NCBI RefSeq assembly: GCF_936916975.1
Contig: NZ_CAKZGO010000041.1
Span: forward strand, 1-64,000
Direction: 5' to 3'
DNA: 64,000 nucleotides
Origin: an uncultured Dongia sp.
Lineage (GTDB): Bacteria > Pseudomonadota > Alphaproteobacteria > Dongiales > Dongiaceae
Every line of letters starts with the position of its first letter. The first letter of the stretch is position 1. Made by a program: the position numbers and the translations under genes. This document shows, in pieces, positions 52,098-61,583 of this stretch. Below the pieces are notes generated by a model that was not told the DNA's origin, searched no databases, and saw only the letters and a list, made by a program, of their open reading frames with translations.

Positions 52098-53590
52098 GCG
52101 ACCAGCCGATTATCAACCTGGAGAGGGTCACCAAGAAATACGGCGGTATTTCGGCACTAGAAAATGCCAATTTCGAACTTTACCCAGGCGAGATCCATGC
52201 ATTGGCCGGCGAGAACGGTGCCGGAAAATCCACCCTGTGCAAGATCATCGCCGGCGTCATTGCGCCGACCGAGGGCGTGCTGAAATTTGGTGGCCAACCC
52301 GTCCACTTCAGCGCACCCAAAGATGCGAAGAACCGTGGCATTTCGATGGTTTACCAGGAGACCAGCCTGGTGCCGCAATTGACCGTGGCCCAGAACATGA
52401 TGCTGGGGCGCGAGCGCGTGTTCAATTCGGTGCGGCAGGTCCGCAATGCCACACGGCAAACTCTGCAGCGACTCAATTTCAACGTGGATCCATCGCTGCT
52501 GGCAGGGTCGCTGTCGGCAGCGCAGCGACAGATGGTCGAGATCGCCCGGGCTGTTCTCAACGAGGCCCGGGCCATCATCCTGGACGAGCCGACCGCTGCG
52601 TTGACACCAGAAGAGACGGAGCATCTATTCGACCTGATGAAATCTCTGCGGCAGCAAGGTGTCGCGATCATCTTCATTTCGCATGCACTGGAAGAAGCGC
52701 TGCTGCATGCGGACCGAATTTCGGTGCTGCGCGACGGGCGGTTGACGATCACAGCCGCCGCTGGAACGTTCGACCGCAATCGCCTGATCCATCACATGAT
52801 CGGCGAAGAGTTGAAAGTGCCACCGGCGCCTCCTGCCGATAGGCGCCGCTCCGCCTCTGCCGTGCCCATTCTTCGGGTTGAGAACATCCGCATGGGCAGC
52901 GTCGTCAATAACATGTCCTTTTCGGTGTTTCCCGGCGAGATCACCGGTCTTGCCGGACTGATCGGCTCCGGCAGAAGCGAAGTCGCTCGGGTGATCATGG
53001 GCCACACCAAGCGCAATTTCGGTGGCGGCAGGGTGTGGCTTGACGGCCGTGAGGTGCGATATAGCGTGCCGTCGCAGGCCATCGCCGATGGCATCGCTTA
53101 TGTCAGCGAGGATCGCAAGCTTGATGGATTCTTCGACACGCTGAGCATTTCAGAGAATATCGGCCTCGGCTGGCTGGCAAAAGTCGGTCGCGGCAGGGCG
53201 CTGGCGCCGCTTGGCGGCATGCGCAAGATCGCGCGGGAATGGGCCGAGCGCCTGTCGATCCGCAGCATCGGCGGCGATCAATCCGTTCTCTATCTTTCCG
53301 GCGGAAACCAGCAGAAGGTCGTGATCGCCAAATCCCTTGTCCAGAATCCGAAGGTTGTCATTTTCGACGAGCCGACACGCGGCGTCGATGTGGGGGCCAT
53401 CGCCGAGATTCATGAGATCATCCGCGGTATGGCCCGAAGCGGGGCCGGCGTCATCCTCATCTCGTCTTACCTGCCGGAGATCCTGGATCTTTCGGATCGG
53501 GTCCTCGTTGCCAAGAGCGGGACAATCGCTGCCGAATTCTCGCGGTCCGAGGCAAGTGCCGCCAAAATCCTGCAGGCCGCGATTCATTGA
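52094..53590 (+). CDS. Sugar-type ABC transporter ATP-binding protein (two ATPase domains)
   Basis: Start at ATG 52094 (MSDQPIINLERVTKKYGG), 498 residues, the RbsA/MglA length. The first domain has Walker A GENGAGKST, signature 'LSAAQRQMVEIARA' and Walker B 'AIILDEPTAALT'. The second has the usual altered Walker A 'GLIGSGRSE', signature 'LSGGNQQKVVIAK' and 'VVIFDEPTRGVD'. It powers the importer formed by the two permeases in this operon. It is coupled to the previous gene by ATGA. Confidence 0.96.
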   Translation: MSDQPIINLERVTKKYGGISALENANFELYPGEIHALAGENGAGKSTLCKIIAGVIAPTEGVLKFGGQPVHFSAPKDAKNRGISMVYQETSLVPQLTVAQNMMLGRERVFNSVRQVRNATRQTLQRLNFNVDPSLLAGSLSAAQRQMVEIARAVLNEARAIILDEPTAALTPEETEHLFDLMKSLRQQGVAIIFISHALEEALLHADRISVLRDGRLTITAAAGTFDRNRLIHHMIGEELKVPPAPPADRRRSASAVPILRVENIRMGSVVNNMSFSVFPGEITGLAGLIGSGRSEVARVIMGHTKRNFGGGRVWLDGREVRYSVPSQAIADGIAYVSEDRKLDGFFDTLSISENIGLGWLAKVGRGRALAPLGGMRKIAREWAERLSIRSIGGDQSVLYLSGGNQQKVVIAKSLVQNPKVVIFDEPTRGVDVGAIAEIHEIIRGMARSGAGVILISSYLPEILDLSDRVLVAKSGTIAAEFSRSEASAAKILQAAIH

Positions 53591-53702
53591 GCCGAATGCA
53601 AGGGAGATTGTCCAACATCCCTGGCAAACGCGATTTGTTTGAGATAGTGATACGTCTTGGGCCGCTTGTGTGGCGTCGCCAAGTTTGACTTGGAGCCAAG
53701 CC

Positions 53703-55652
53703 GTGTCAGAAAACCACCTTGCTGCCGCAATGTCGGCCCTCGAAAAAGTGGCGCTCGGCGCCAGCGATGCGGAGATCGATGCCGCTCTGGAGAAGATGAA
53801 GGAGCTGTCGGCGCGCCACGGCGAGATTGAACAATTCGAGAGTCTCCAGAGTCATGTGAACGCGATCAGGCGCGTCATCAGTGGCCACGCCCTTGCCGAA
53901 CGCGGCCTCAACCTTCTCATCGAGACGACGCATGACCTTTCCAGCACCTTGGCGGTTCAGGACTTGCTCCGGACCGTCGTTACCCGTGCCCGCAGCCTGG
54001 CGGGAGCGAACGTGGCCTGGGTGACCATTCTGGACGAGGAAAGCGGCCTTTTCCGCACGGTTACGGCGGAGGGAAATTTGTCGCCGGCCACCGCTGGTAT
54101 GACCAGCCGGGTCGAATACGGCGCCGTCAGTCTGATTCTCAACTCGAAGAGCTTTTTTGAGACCCAGGATTATTTGAATGACCGGCGCTTCCGGCATCTG
54201 CCGGAGTTGGACCGGGTATTCCAGATCGAGAACATCGTCTCGCTCGCCGGTTTTCCGATTCTATCGGAAGACAAGGTACTGGGTTTTTTGTTCGTCGCCG
54301 ACCGGTATGGCAGGAAGCTGAGCGGTCGCGAGATCTCAGTCCTCGGTTCCTTTGCCCTGCATGCGGGCGTTGCCATGCGGAATGCCAATCTGTTCATCAT
54401 GCTCAGCGAGGCGCTGGGCGAAGCGGAGCGAAATCGCAATGCGCTGATCGAACATATTCAGCGCGTCGAGGCCTCTGCGGCCGCGCATGATGAAATGACC
54501 CATCTACTGGCTTCAGGTGCCGATTTGCAGCACTTCCTCATGCGGATGGCGAGCCGGATCAATGGCGCCGTCTTCCTCTATGACAAGCAACTGGAGATCA
54601 GCGAGGAATTCATCGCGGCGACCTATAGCGGTTATCTGGCGGCCGAGCTCAAATCGGCAAGGATCGACCCTGCGCTGCTGATCAGCGCGCATTCCCAATC
54701 CCGACATACCGGCCGCTCGGTTCTGGTGGTGAACAAGGGCGACGAGCAATGCCGGGCCATCGCCTTGCATGGCGGGACCGAGCGCGCCGAGAGCCTGGTC
54801 ATCTGCAATCAGGGCGAACTTGACGCGATAGAGATCCGCAATCTGGAGCGCAGCACAGTAGCTCTTTCCATTGCCAAATTGTGGAACGAGAGGCGAGAAA
54901 CTGAGAAGCTGATCGCGTCCTCCACCTTGCTGCGCCATCTTGTGATGGTGACGCCGCCTGACGACTCTACCATTTCGGCCGTGCGTGACCGCCTGGGGCT
55001 GCGTGCCGATTCGCCAGTCATGCTGGCTCAGGTTGTCATCTCCGGGCTGGACCGGGCGGATCAGACCACACGCATCCGCGAATGCGCAGCCAAACTCAAC
55101 GCCCTGGTCGACCTGCTGGATGACACCTATTTGGCGATCGGGCCGGAAGAGGCGATCCGGAAGTTCCTGCTCAATCTTTCGAAGAAGCGGGATGGGTGGG
55201 AGGCCGGCGGCATCCTTTCAGAACCGTTCACAGATCTCACTCTGACGGGAAGCCATTTCGCTCGGATGAACCAAGCCTTTCATGTCCTGCGCAATATGAA
55301 ACGGCTGGACGGATTTGTCGATCAATCCGACGTGAACATGTTCGCGAAGCTATTCGAGGTCGGGGATGCGCGGCGCTTGGCGAAATACCTGGAGGAGATA
55401 CTGGGGCCGATCGATGCCCGGGCACCCAGGCAGAGGGAGCAGCTGAAGCAGACTCTGCTTTGCTACTTTGACAGCCAGCACAATATCAAATTGGCGGCCG
55501 AGACCTTGGGCGTACATGTCAACACCATGCGGCAGAGGCTTGACACACTGCGTGAAATCACAGGCGGATGGGACGATCCGGTGAAATCACTTGAGCTGCA
55601 TGTTGCACTCAGATTGAGTGCCGTCTTGGAGAGATCGGAAGAGCATTCCTAA
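53703..55652 (+). CDS. GAF-domain PucR/CdaR-type transcriptional regulator
   Basis: I use the GTG at 53703, which has GGAG seven bases upstream; a GTG at 53670 is possible. The product has 649 residues. A GAF domain lies at about residues 70-225 ('LSSTLAVQDLLRTVVTRARSLAGANVAWVTILDEESG', 'GFLFVADRYGRKLSGREISVLGSFALHAGVAMRNANLF'). A central region follows, then a PucR-type C-terminal helix-turn-helix at about 585-640 ('LLCYFDSQHNIKLAAETLGVHVNTMRQRLDTLREITG'). PucR regulators often activate adjacent catabolic operons in response to the substrate or an intermediate bound by the GAF domain. It is on the same strand as the operon, 112 bases after it. Confidence 0.9.
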   Translation: MSENHLAAAMSALEKVALGASDAEIDAALEKMKELSARHGEIEQFESLQSHVNAIRRVISGHALAERGLNLLIETTHDLSSTLAVQDLLRTVVTRARSLAGANVAWVTILDEESGLFRTVTAEGNLSPATAGMTSRVEYGAVSLILNSKSFFETQDYLNDRRFRHLPELDRVFQIENIVSLAGFPILSEDKVLGFLFVADRYGRKLSGREISVLGSFALHAGVAMRNANLFIMLSEALGEAERNRNALIEHIQRVEASAAAHDEMTHLLASGADLQHFLMRMASRINGAVFLYDKQLEISEEFIAATYSGYLAAELKSARIDPALLISAHSQSRHTGRSVLVVNKGDEQCRAIALHGGTERAESLVICNQGELDAIEIRNLERSTVALSIAKLWNERRETEKLIASSTLLRHLVMVTPPDDSTISAVRDRLGLRADSPVMLAQVVISGLDRADQTTRIRECAAKLNALVDLLDDTYLAIGPEEAIRKFLLNLSKKRDGWEAGGILSEPFTDLTLTGSHFARMNQAFHVLRNMKRLDGFVDQSDVNMFAKLFEVGDARRLAKYLEEILGPIDARAPRQREQLKQTLLCYFDSQHNIKLAAETLGVHVNTMRQRLDTLREITGGWDDPVKSLELHVALRLSAVLERSEEHS

Positions 55653-55919
55653 ACAACGGATCAGTAGATGTCGCTAATATTGCATCGCTCCATTTCCGGC
55701 GCGATAGCGGTCCCAATCCGTTGAGATCGGTGTTGGCCATCAGATGCACCGCCGCTATACTTTACCCTCGATACCGACGCGACCGGAGGCGATCGATATC
55801 ACGATCAAACTGTAGCGGGGCGGCCTCGCGTCCAATTTTCTGCATACCCATTTTCCTGGCGAATCTTGCGCAAACGACATCGGTGAGTGCGCGATCAGAG
55901 GTGATCGTGCTCGGCAGTT
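55653..55919. other. 267-base gap between the regulator and flgL
   Basis: Two converging units meet here. A distant inverted pair CAACGGAT / ATCCGTTG flanks the first 70 bases. Short ORFs on both strands look non-coding. No terminator with a T run was seen. Confidence 0.35.
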
Positions 55920-56822
55920 TTAGAGATAGTCGAGCAGATTGATTGATTGCAACGTCTTCAAGACGGCATATGAGGATTCGAGCTGCAGTTCCGTGGCGGC
56001 GAGTTTGGCGGTGATCTCGGCGACATCGACATTCTTGAGGTCGGACACCAAGGAATCAGCATAGAGCTGAAAGTCGACATTGCGGTCCATCGCATCATCG
56101 ACCGCGCTGGCAACACCTGATAGCCGCGACTGTTCGACGGAGATTTCATCGATCGCCGAATCAAGCAGATCATAGGCATCCTGCATAAGGTCGAGGTCCG
56201 CTGGAGATTCACTGGCATTTGCGGCCAGGCTCAGCGCACGCAGCAACTTCTCGAAACCGCTGGAATCCGCACGGGCACCGTATTCGATGGTGAGGCCGGG
56301 CGCTGCCTCGTATGACGCAACCGACTGGGCGCCGACATAATAGCTCGTGTCTACGGTCGTGGCATCGGTCGCAGTATAGGCGCCAAGATCAACAGGTGCG
56401 GCGTTGGAGATAGCGCCGGCGAAGACGTAATATCCGTCCACTTTGGTGTTGAGGAGAGAGCCGACCTCAGCAAGATAGGATTGCGCCTGGGCGTTCGCGC
56501 CGCTGATATCATCTGTGGCGCCGGAGATCAGTCCGGACAGCCAGGATCGTGCCTGCGTCGTAAGATCGACGATCGAGGTCACCGCCGAATAGGCCGTCTG
56601 CACCCGCGTAGAGACAATCGTGCCGCTGCTGACATATTGGTCCGCTAGCTTCAGATCGGATTCCAGGCTGATGATCGTGCGCGAATCCGCGCCAAGTCCA
56701 TCATAGGTGAGTGACTTGGTCGAGGTCGCTTGCTGTGTCTGCTCGACGGCGTAGCGCTTCTGCACGTCCAGTGCTTGAGAGATGAACTGGCGTTGCTGAT
56801 TGAAGGTGGAAATGCGATCCAT
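55920..56822 (-). CDS. flgL: Flagellar hook-associated protein 3, FlgL
   Basis: A 300-residue protein related to flagellin. The N-terminal helix is 'MDRISTFNQQRQFISQALDVQKRYAVEQTQQATSTKSLTYDGLGADSRTIISLESDL', and the C-terminal helix is 'LVSDLKNVDVAEITAKLAATELQLESSYAVLKTLQSINLLDYL', matching the FlgL pattern. The variable middle is exposed. FlgL sits between FlgK and the flagellin filament. It starts 16 bases after flgK ends, in the leftward operon flgD-flgE-orf-flgN-flgK-flgL. Confidence 0.95.
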   Translation of the reverse strand: MDRISTFNQQRQFISQALDVQKRYAVEQTQQATSTKSLTYDGLGADSRTIISLESDLKLADQYVSSGTIVSTRVQTAYSAVTSIVDLTTQARSWLSGLISGATDDISGANAQAQSYLAEVGSLLNTKVDGYYVFAGAISNAAPVDLGAYTATDATTVDTSYYVGAQSVASYEAAPGLTIEYGARADSSGFEKLLRALSLAANASESPADLDLMQDAYDLLDSAIDEISVEQSRLSGVASAVDDAMDRNVDFQLYADSLVSDLKNVDVAEITAKLAATELQLESSYAVLKTLQSINLLDYL

Positions 56823-56838
56823 ATCCGGCGTCCTGTCC

Positions 56839-58578
56839 TTAGACCATGTTCAGCAGCACGTCATACATCTCCTGGATGACGGAGATGACGTTCGCTGCGG
56901 CCTGATAGTTTGTTTGAAGAATTTCGAGTTCGGCAGCTTCCTCGTCGAGATTGACGCCGGACCCGTTGGCAAGGGAACTGGCGAGATTGGACAGGGCGCT
57001 GGCTTTGATTGCCGAGGTCGCGTCTGCTTCGCTGCCAAGGACCGCAACGTGGGAGATGAGTTCGCCGGCATAGCCGGCCAGTGTCGTGTCGACGGCGCTG
57101 AGGCCGCCGGTTGCTGCAAAGCTCTGCGTCCCGGTGAAGCCGGCAATGAGAGCGGTCAGCGTCGAGATATCGCCCGACGCGATGCCGGTATCGCCGGCGG
57201 CGAGCCCGCTCTCCACTGACAACGTGCCACGGGCCAGCAGAGAAGGATCGGCCGCAACATCGCCACGCAACGTAAGATGGCCGCTGCTGCTTTTGCTGAC
57301 CAGATCGTTGAGGCCAAGTGCGGCGGAGGCACTGACGACATCCGTCCCAATGCCACCAGAGACCTGTGCCAACCCGATGCCCAAGCTGCTGTCTTCGCTG
57401 ACTATACTCAGCTTACCGTCTGCATCGATGCCGGCTGTGAGCCCGGCCATACCGTCGATCGCGGCCACCAGATCATCGATGGTGGCATAGCTCGATAGAT
57501 CGAGATCGGTAAAGGATTGGACGACACCCACATCATCCAGCACGGCAATTCGCAGCGTTCCACTGCCATCCAGCGCCTGGCTGCCGTCGACCGTCCCCGA
57601 ACTGGTCAGGCTGCTGGGCGGGGGCAGGGAGGTGCCGCCGTTCTGCGCCTCGTTGAGGGCGGTCATGACGCTATCGGTCAGCGCGTCGACAATCGCCTGC
57701 TGTGCGGGCAGAACCTCGTCGCGGATATCGAGGAGGCCGCCGATCGTGCCGCTGTTGATGAAGCTGGTGAGGTCTTTGCCGCCCACAGTGATGCCGGACA
57801 AAGTCCCGCTCGCACTATAACTGCTGGTGCTGTCGACGCTGGCAGCTGCCGTGAAGTCCAGTTCATGGACCGTGTCGTCGAGCAGGATCGTCCCGCCCGG
57901 CCCATAAATCGACATGGCGCCGGTGCTGTCAGTGAAATAGGTGACGCTCAGCTGCGTCGACAGGATGGCGACCTCCTGCATCTGCTTGTCGACAAGATCG
58001 GCGGTCGAAACGCCGCTTGCCTGCGCCCGCTGGACCTGCTCGTTGAGGTCATCCAGGCGCTGAAGCGATGCGTTGACGGCATCCACGCTGTCACCAATCG
58101 CTTTGTCGGCATCGCCGCGCAGATCCTGAATGGAGCCAGTGAGGCTGTTGGCGCGGTCAACGAGATCCTCTATATCCGATACAACGAGCTGTGCTTCACT
58201 GGCGCCGTCCGGTGCTAGGGACAGACTTTGCAAGGATGTGGCAAGATCGGTGATAGCGCTGGCGATGGTATCGTCGCCCGTAGTCGACCCCATGGCATTG
58301 GACAATTGACTGAGATAGTCGGCGAGAACCTCGGCAGAACCGCTCTGGCTGCGGGCAGCATTGGTCCGGCGTTCGAGTCCAGCATCGACCTGACGCTGCA
58401 CCTCGCTCAAACTGACTCCGCTGCTAACGCCGCTGACGACAACCGTCTGCGACGTCACGGATTTACGCGTGTAGCCATCCACGTCAGCATTGGCAATATT
58501 GCTCGACGTCACTGAGATGGCGGTCTGCGTGGCCCGCATGCCGGAAGTTGCTATGTTCAAGGCGCTGGTCAGGCTCAT
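56839..58578 (-). CDS. flgK: Flagellar hook-associated protein 1, FlgK
   Basis: This 579-residue protein starts MSLTSALNIATSGMRATQTAISVTSSNIANADVDGYTRKSV, the canonical FlgK/rod-hook N-terminus. It ends 'GVNLDEEAAELEILQTNYQAAANVISVIQEMYDVLLNMV', the matching C-terminal coiled coil. The middle is Ser/Gly/Thr-rich, variable, and without Cys, as in exported axial proteins. FlgK joins the hook to FlgL. It is 22 bases downstream of the FlgN-like chaperone gene, its expected partner. Confidence 0.96.
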   Translation of the reverse strand: MSLTSALNIATSGMRATQTAISVTSSNIANADVDGYTRKSVTSQTVVVSGVSSGVSLSEVQRQVDAGLERRTNAARSQSGSAEVLADYLSQLSNAMGSTTGDDTIASAITDLATSLQSLSLAPDGASEAQLVVSDIEDLVDRANSLTGSIQDLRGDADKAIGDSVDAVNASLQRLDDLNEQVQRAQASGVSTADLVDKQMQEVAILSTQLSVTYFTDSTGAMSIYGPGGTILLDDTVHELDFTAAASVDSTSSYSASGTLSGITVGGKDLTSFINSGTIGGLLDIRDEVLPAQQAIVDALTDSVMTALNEAQNGGTSLPPPSSLTSSGTVDGSQALDGSGTLRIAVLDDVGVVQSFTDLDLSSYATIDDLVAAIDGMAGLTAGIDADGKLSIVSEDSSLGIGLAQVSGGIGTDVVSASAALGLNDLVSKSSSGHLTLRGDVAADPSLLARGTLSVESGLAAGDTGIASGDISTLTALIAGFTGTQSFAATGGLSAVDTTLAGYAGELISHVAVLGSEADATSAIKASALSNLASSLANGSGVNLDEEAAELEILQTNYQAAANVISVIQEMYDVLLNMV

Positions 58579-58600
58579 GGCACGAAATCCAATTCGGCAG

Positions 58601-59038
58601 TTAGATTTTGCGGGAATTCATCGTCAGCGCATGGCGGCTGATCGGGCCAAATCGGATAGCGCCGCTGGGGCCATAGACTTCATGCGGTGCCGCCACTCGC
58701 CGGCGGGCATCGATGACGACGTGAATGCGTTCCTTGGTGGCATCAATCGCACCGGCCAGGCCACGGCGATGCCGCTCAGCGAGCAGCGTCAGCTTTTTCA
58801 GCCGTTCCTGCAGGCAGGTCAGATCCGGCACTTCATCAAGCTTCGCTTTATCGGAGAGGAGCGTGATGAGTGCCGCAAATTCATCGCGAACCAGGGCCAG
58901 GGCCGCCAGCTTTTGGCGGTGTCCGCCGGCCATGGCAGCAATCTGTCCGGCTTGGAGGGCGTCGAGGTCGCGCTGTAACAGGTCGACGAGGCTCTGGAGG
59001 GTGGCAGTCCCCTGCGCCGTCATATCATCGGAAGCCAT
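58601..59038 (-). CDS. FlgN-like flagellar export chaperone
   Basis: A 145-residue, mostly helical protein ('MTAQGTATLQSLVDLLQRDLDALQAGQIAAMAGGHRQKLAALALVRDEFAAL ... ALTMNSRKI') with the rhythm of the FlgN family, which protects FlgK and FlgL before export. Sequence similarity in this family is weak, so the call leans on its position directly before flgK. The last 20 residues, disordered-looking, would be the substrate-binding tail. Confidence 0.75.
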   Translation of the reverse strand: MASDDMTAQGTATLQSLVDLLQRDLDALQAGQIAAMAGGHRQKLAALALVRDEFAALITLLSDKAKLDEVPDLTCLQERLKKLTLLAERHRRGLAGAIDATKERIHVVIDARRRVAAPHEVYGPSGAIRFGPISRHALTMNSRKI

Positions 59039-59053
59039 GGGTCTCTCCTCTTC

Positions 59054-59365
59054 TTAGCGATGGACGCCGGCAAGTTTGGCATAGCTGCGGACCGCCTGGA
59101 CGGCGTGCGACATGACATGCAGGCGCATTTGCAGGTCGCGACGGCTTTCCTGCAGCGTCTGCAGGCATGTATCGATCTCGGTGAGCAGGTTGCGCGCACG
59201 GATTTCGCGTGCCTGGGTCCAGGGTGAGTGGGTGGCGCGCAAGCGCTGCAGTTCGCGCGTTTCGAGGATGATCATTACTTCCGTTTGCTTGGCCTGGGCC
59301 AGCAAGCGATCCAGCCTTGCCTTGTCAGGCAAGGCCGAATTCTTGACGCGGTTTGAACGAGTCAT
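59054..59365 (-). CDS. Small coiled-coil protein in the flagellar operon
   Basis: A 103-residue basic protein (MTRSNRVKNSALPDKARLDRLLAQAKQTEVMIILETRELQRL...), predicted to be two long helices. I recognise no family. It lies seven bases after flgE and 15 before the FlgN-like gene, so it is in the same transcript. A second export chaperone or an assembly factor would fit the size and position, by inference only. Confidence 0.7.
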   Translation of the reverse strand: MTRSNRVKNSALPDKARLDRLLAQAKQTEVMIILETRELQRLRATHSPWTQAREIRARNLLTEIDTCLQTLQESRRDLQMRLHVMSHAVQAVRSYAKLAGVHR

Positions 59366-59372
59366 GCAACCC

Positions 59373-60647
59373 TCACCGAATGGCGCTCATCAGCGTCTCG
59401 ATCATATCATTGGCAGTCGTCACAACCTTCGACGCAGCGGAATAGGCTTGCTGTGCGATGATCATGCGGCTGAATTCGTCGGCGATGTCGACGGTCGAAG
59501 ATTCGACGGAGGAAGATTGGATGAGCCCGGCATTGCCCTCACCTGCATCCTTCAGGATATAGTTGCCGGAATCGACGGTCGGCAGAAAGACGTTGTTGGA
59601 CAGGGCCTGCAGCGCATTGGGGTTGGCAAAGGTGGCCACCGGAATCTTGTAGATGGCGAGGCTGAGACCGTTGTCAAAATTTGCAGTGACCAGGCCGTCA
59701 TCGTCGATCTCGACACTGGTATAGCGCCCATAGCGGGCACCATCCACATCGAGGGAATAGAGCTCGACATCGATCTCGCCATCTTGCGCGGCATATTGCG
59801 TCAGGCTGCCGGATTCCTGAATGTCGAGCGTCAATGAGGCATCAGCGGCACCAGAGGTGAGGCCAGTGAAGCTCAGCGTGACCGGCGATGGCGACACCGA
59901 ACTCAATTTGCCGTTCGTATCGAAGACGAGGGCGTAGGTGGCGCTGGCGCCTGTCCCGGTGATGGACGTGGAATCATCCGGGTCGACGGCGTTGCCGACA
60001 GTCATTTCCCAGGTATTTGTGCCGGTCTTTTCGTAGGTCAGGGTCGTTTGGTGTGCGACGCCGAGGCTGTCGTAGAATTGCACGTCAAGTGAAACTGTAT
60101 CGTTCAACGCGGCATCTGCTGGCAGGCCAGCCGACAGGGTGATGGCGCTACTGGCTTGCGCCAGGCCGGAGACGATGTCGACATCGATGGCCGTCAAATC
60201 GTCGACGCTGAAGGCGTCTCCGTTCAAAGCATTTCCATCTGAATCAACGCGATAACCCATCAGGACATAGCCGCTGTTGGTCGAGAGGTTGCCATCCTTA
60301 TCGGCAGAAAATTCCCCGTTCCGGGTATAGGCATAATCTGCCGAGCCATTATTGCCGAGTTCGGCCACGACAAAGAAGCCACCGCCGTCCAACGCAAGAT
60401 TGGTGGAAACCGTGCTGCTCTCGATGAGGCCCTGCAGGCCGACATTGCGGTTGTCGGTGACCGATACGCCGCCCGAGGCATAGGACGAGCTGTTGTAGTT
60501 TTGCGTCACCAAGGAACTGAAGCTGGCGGTGGTCGCCTTGTAGCCCACCGTGCTGCTGTTCGAAATGTTGTCGGAAATGATCGAAATAGCCTGGCTCTGG
60601 GCATTCAGCGCAGAGACGGCGGTGTTGATGGCGTTGCCGAGGCTCAT
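59373..60647 (-). CDS. flgE: Flagellar hook protein FlgE
   Basis: A 424-residue protein. It starts MSLGNAINTAVSALNAQSQAISIISDNISNSSTVGYKATTASFSSLVTQ, the FlgE N-terminal rod-type helix, has 'GGFFVVAELGNNG', and ends 'SSTVDIADEFSRMIIAQQAYSAASKVVTTANDMIETLMSAIR', the conserved C-terminal helix. Length is normal for a hook protein. It follows flgD by 32 bases; FlgD caps the growing hook. Confidence 0.96.
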   Translation of the reverse strand: MSLGNAINTAVSALNAQSQAISIISDNISNSSTVGYKATTASFSSLVTQNYNSSSYASGGVSVTDNRNVGLQGLIESSTVSTNLALDGGGFFVVAELGNNGSADYAYTRNGEFSADKDGNLSTNSGYVLMGYRVDSDGNALNGDAFSVDDLTAIDVDIVSGLAQASSAITLSAGLPADAALNDTVSLDVQFYDSLGVAHQTTLTYEKTGTNTWEMTVGNAVDPDDSTSITGTGASATYALVFDTNGKLSSVSPSPVTLSFTGLTSGAADASLTLDIQESGSLTQYAAQDGEIDVELYSLDVDGARYGRYTSVEIDDDGLVTANFDNGLSLAIYKIPVATFANPNALQALSNNVFLPTVDSGNYILKDAGEGNAGLIQSSSVESSTVDIADEFSRMIIAQQAYSAASKVVTTANDMIETLMSAIR

Positions 60648-60679
60648 GGGGTTTCTCCGCGACTAGATGTTGAAAAAAC

Positions 60680-61375
60680 TCAGCTCTTGATGGACGTGAT
60701 CAGGTCGGTGGTAAGGGCGATATCCCCGACATACAGCTCAATATCGTCGCCCGAGGTATCGACGCTGGTGATCTTGCCGATACTGGTGATATCGACAGTA
60801 ATCTCGGCGCCACCTGAATCGACCGCCGTCACCGAGAGCGAATAGGTGCCATCCTCAAGGACGTTCCCGTCGCTATCGGTGCCGTCCCAGGTGAACTCAT
60901 GGGAGCCGGCATCGGTTTCACCTGTCCCGGTGTAGACAGTGCCGCCATTCTGGTCCTTGACGGTCAGGACGACAGAGTCAGCACTCTCGTCGAGATCGTA
61001 GTTCCAGGTCGCCGCGCCATCGGTGAGCGAGCTGTAGTCACTGGCATATTCGACCGTCTTGCCGACATAGCTTAGTGCCAGCGTATTGGTATTCCAGGAG
61101 GTAAGACCGAGGATGCTCTCGAGCGTGTCATTCGTCTTGATCGACTGCTCGACGTCGGCATATTGCACGAGCTGATTTGTGAACTCCGCTGTGTCCATCG
61201 GGTCGAGCGGATCCTGGTTCTGCAACTGCGTCGTCAGAAGAGACAGAAATGCTTCGTAATTATCGAAAAGTGTTTCTGTCGAATCTGTCGACGTCGTCGC
61301 CGTCGACGTCGATGTACTCGAGCTGTTGGTGGCGGTGGTGTTCGCAAGCGATGTGACGACGCTGCTGACCGACAT
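60680..61375 (-). CDS. flgD: Flagellar hook capping protein FlgD
   Basis: A 231-residue protein. A Ser/Thr-rich N-terminus (residues about 10-33) precedes the conserved 'FLSLLTTQLQNQDPLDPMDTAEFTNQLVQYADVEQSIKTNDTLESIL' of FlgD. The C-terminal half has FlgD Ig/Tudor-like sequence, with 'GSHEFTWDGTDSDGNVLEDGTYSLSVTAVD'. FlgD is the scaffold for hook assembly and is then discarded. It is the first gene of the leftward operon, divergent from flagellin, so the 242-base region to the right must hold promoters both ways. Confidence 0.95.
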   Translation of the reverse strand: MSVSSVVTSLANTTATNSSSTSTSTATTSTDSTETLFDNYEAFLSLLTTQLQNQDPLDPMDTAEFTNQLVQYADVEQSIKTNDTLESILGLTSWNTNTLALSYVGKTVEYASDYSSLTDGAATWNYDLDESADSVVLTVKDQNGGTVYTGTGETDAGSHEFTWDGTDSDGNVLEDGTYSLSVTAVDSGGAEITVDITSIGKITSVDTSGDDIELYVGDIALTTDLITSIKS

Positions 61376-61542
61376 TGTGGCCCCCTGCTGAAAAGTGACT
61401 GCAGGTTAAACGGGGCAGCACGGATTCCCGGGCGCAAGAATCTTGAGAATTAATCAGACACATATTGAATGCCTTCTGATGAAATTATGTGCGCCCGGTT
61501 CGGCGACCTGCGCCGTTCAATGTACAGTCAGTCCGCACCACC

Positions 61543-61583
61543 AAGGAGGTCGCGCTGATGGTTGCGACCGGCTAAACGGCCGG
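61543..61583 (+). promoter_or_regulatory. Five-codon leader ORF with strong Shine-Dalgarno and hairpin, upstream of flagellin
   Basis: AAGGAGGT (61543-61550) is followed seven bases later by ATG GTT GCG ACC GGC TAA (61558-61575). The end of this ORF lies in a hairpin, CCGGC (61568-61572) with GCCGG (61579-61583), whose loop contains the stop codon. Flagellin begins 42 bases further on with its own GGTGGAG site. The arrangement suggests translational control of flagellin mRNA. No sigma-28 or sigma-54 promoter could be fixed in 61376-61542. Confidence 0.5.

Noticed and set aside
55721-55942. 73-codon plus-strand ORF near the end of flgL
   Set aside because: Basic, low-complexity, overlaps flgL on the opposite strand; no support.
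61376-61542. Possible sigma-54 promoter before flagellin (GG...GC near 61497-61511)
   Set aside because: The spacing between the GG and GC elements is 11 bases instead of 10, and the flanking consensus is poor.
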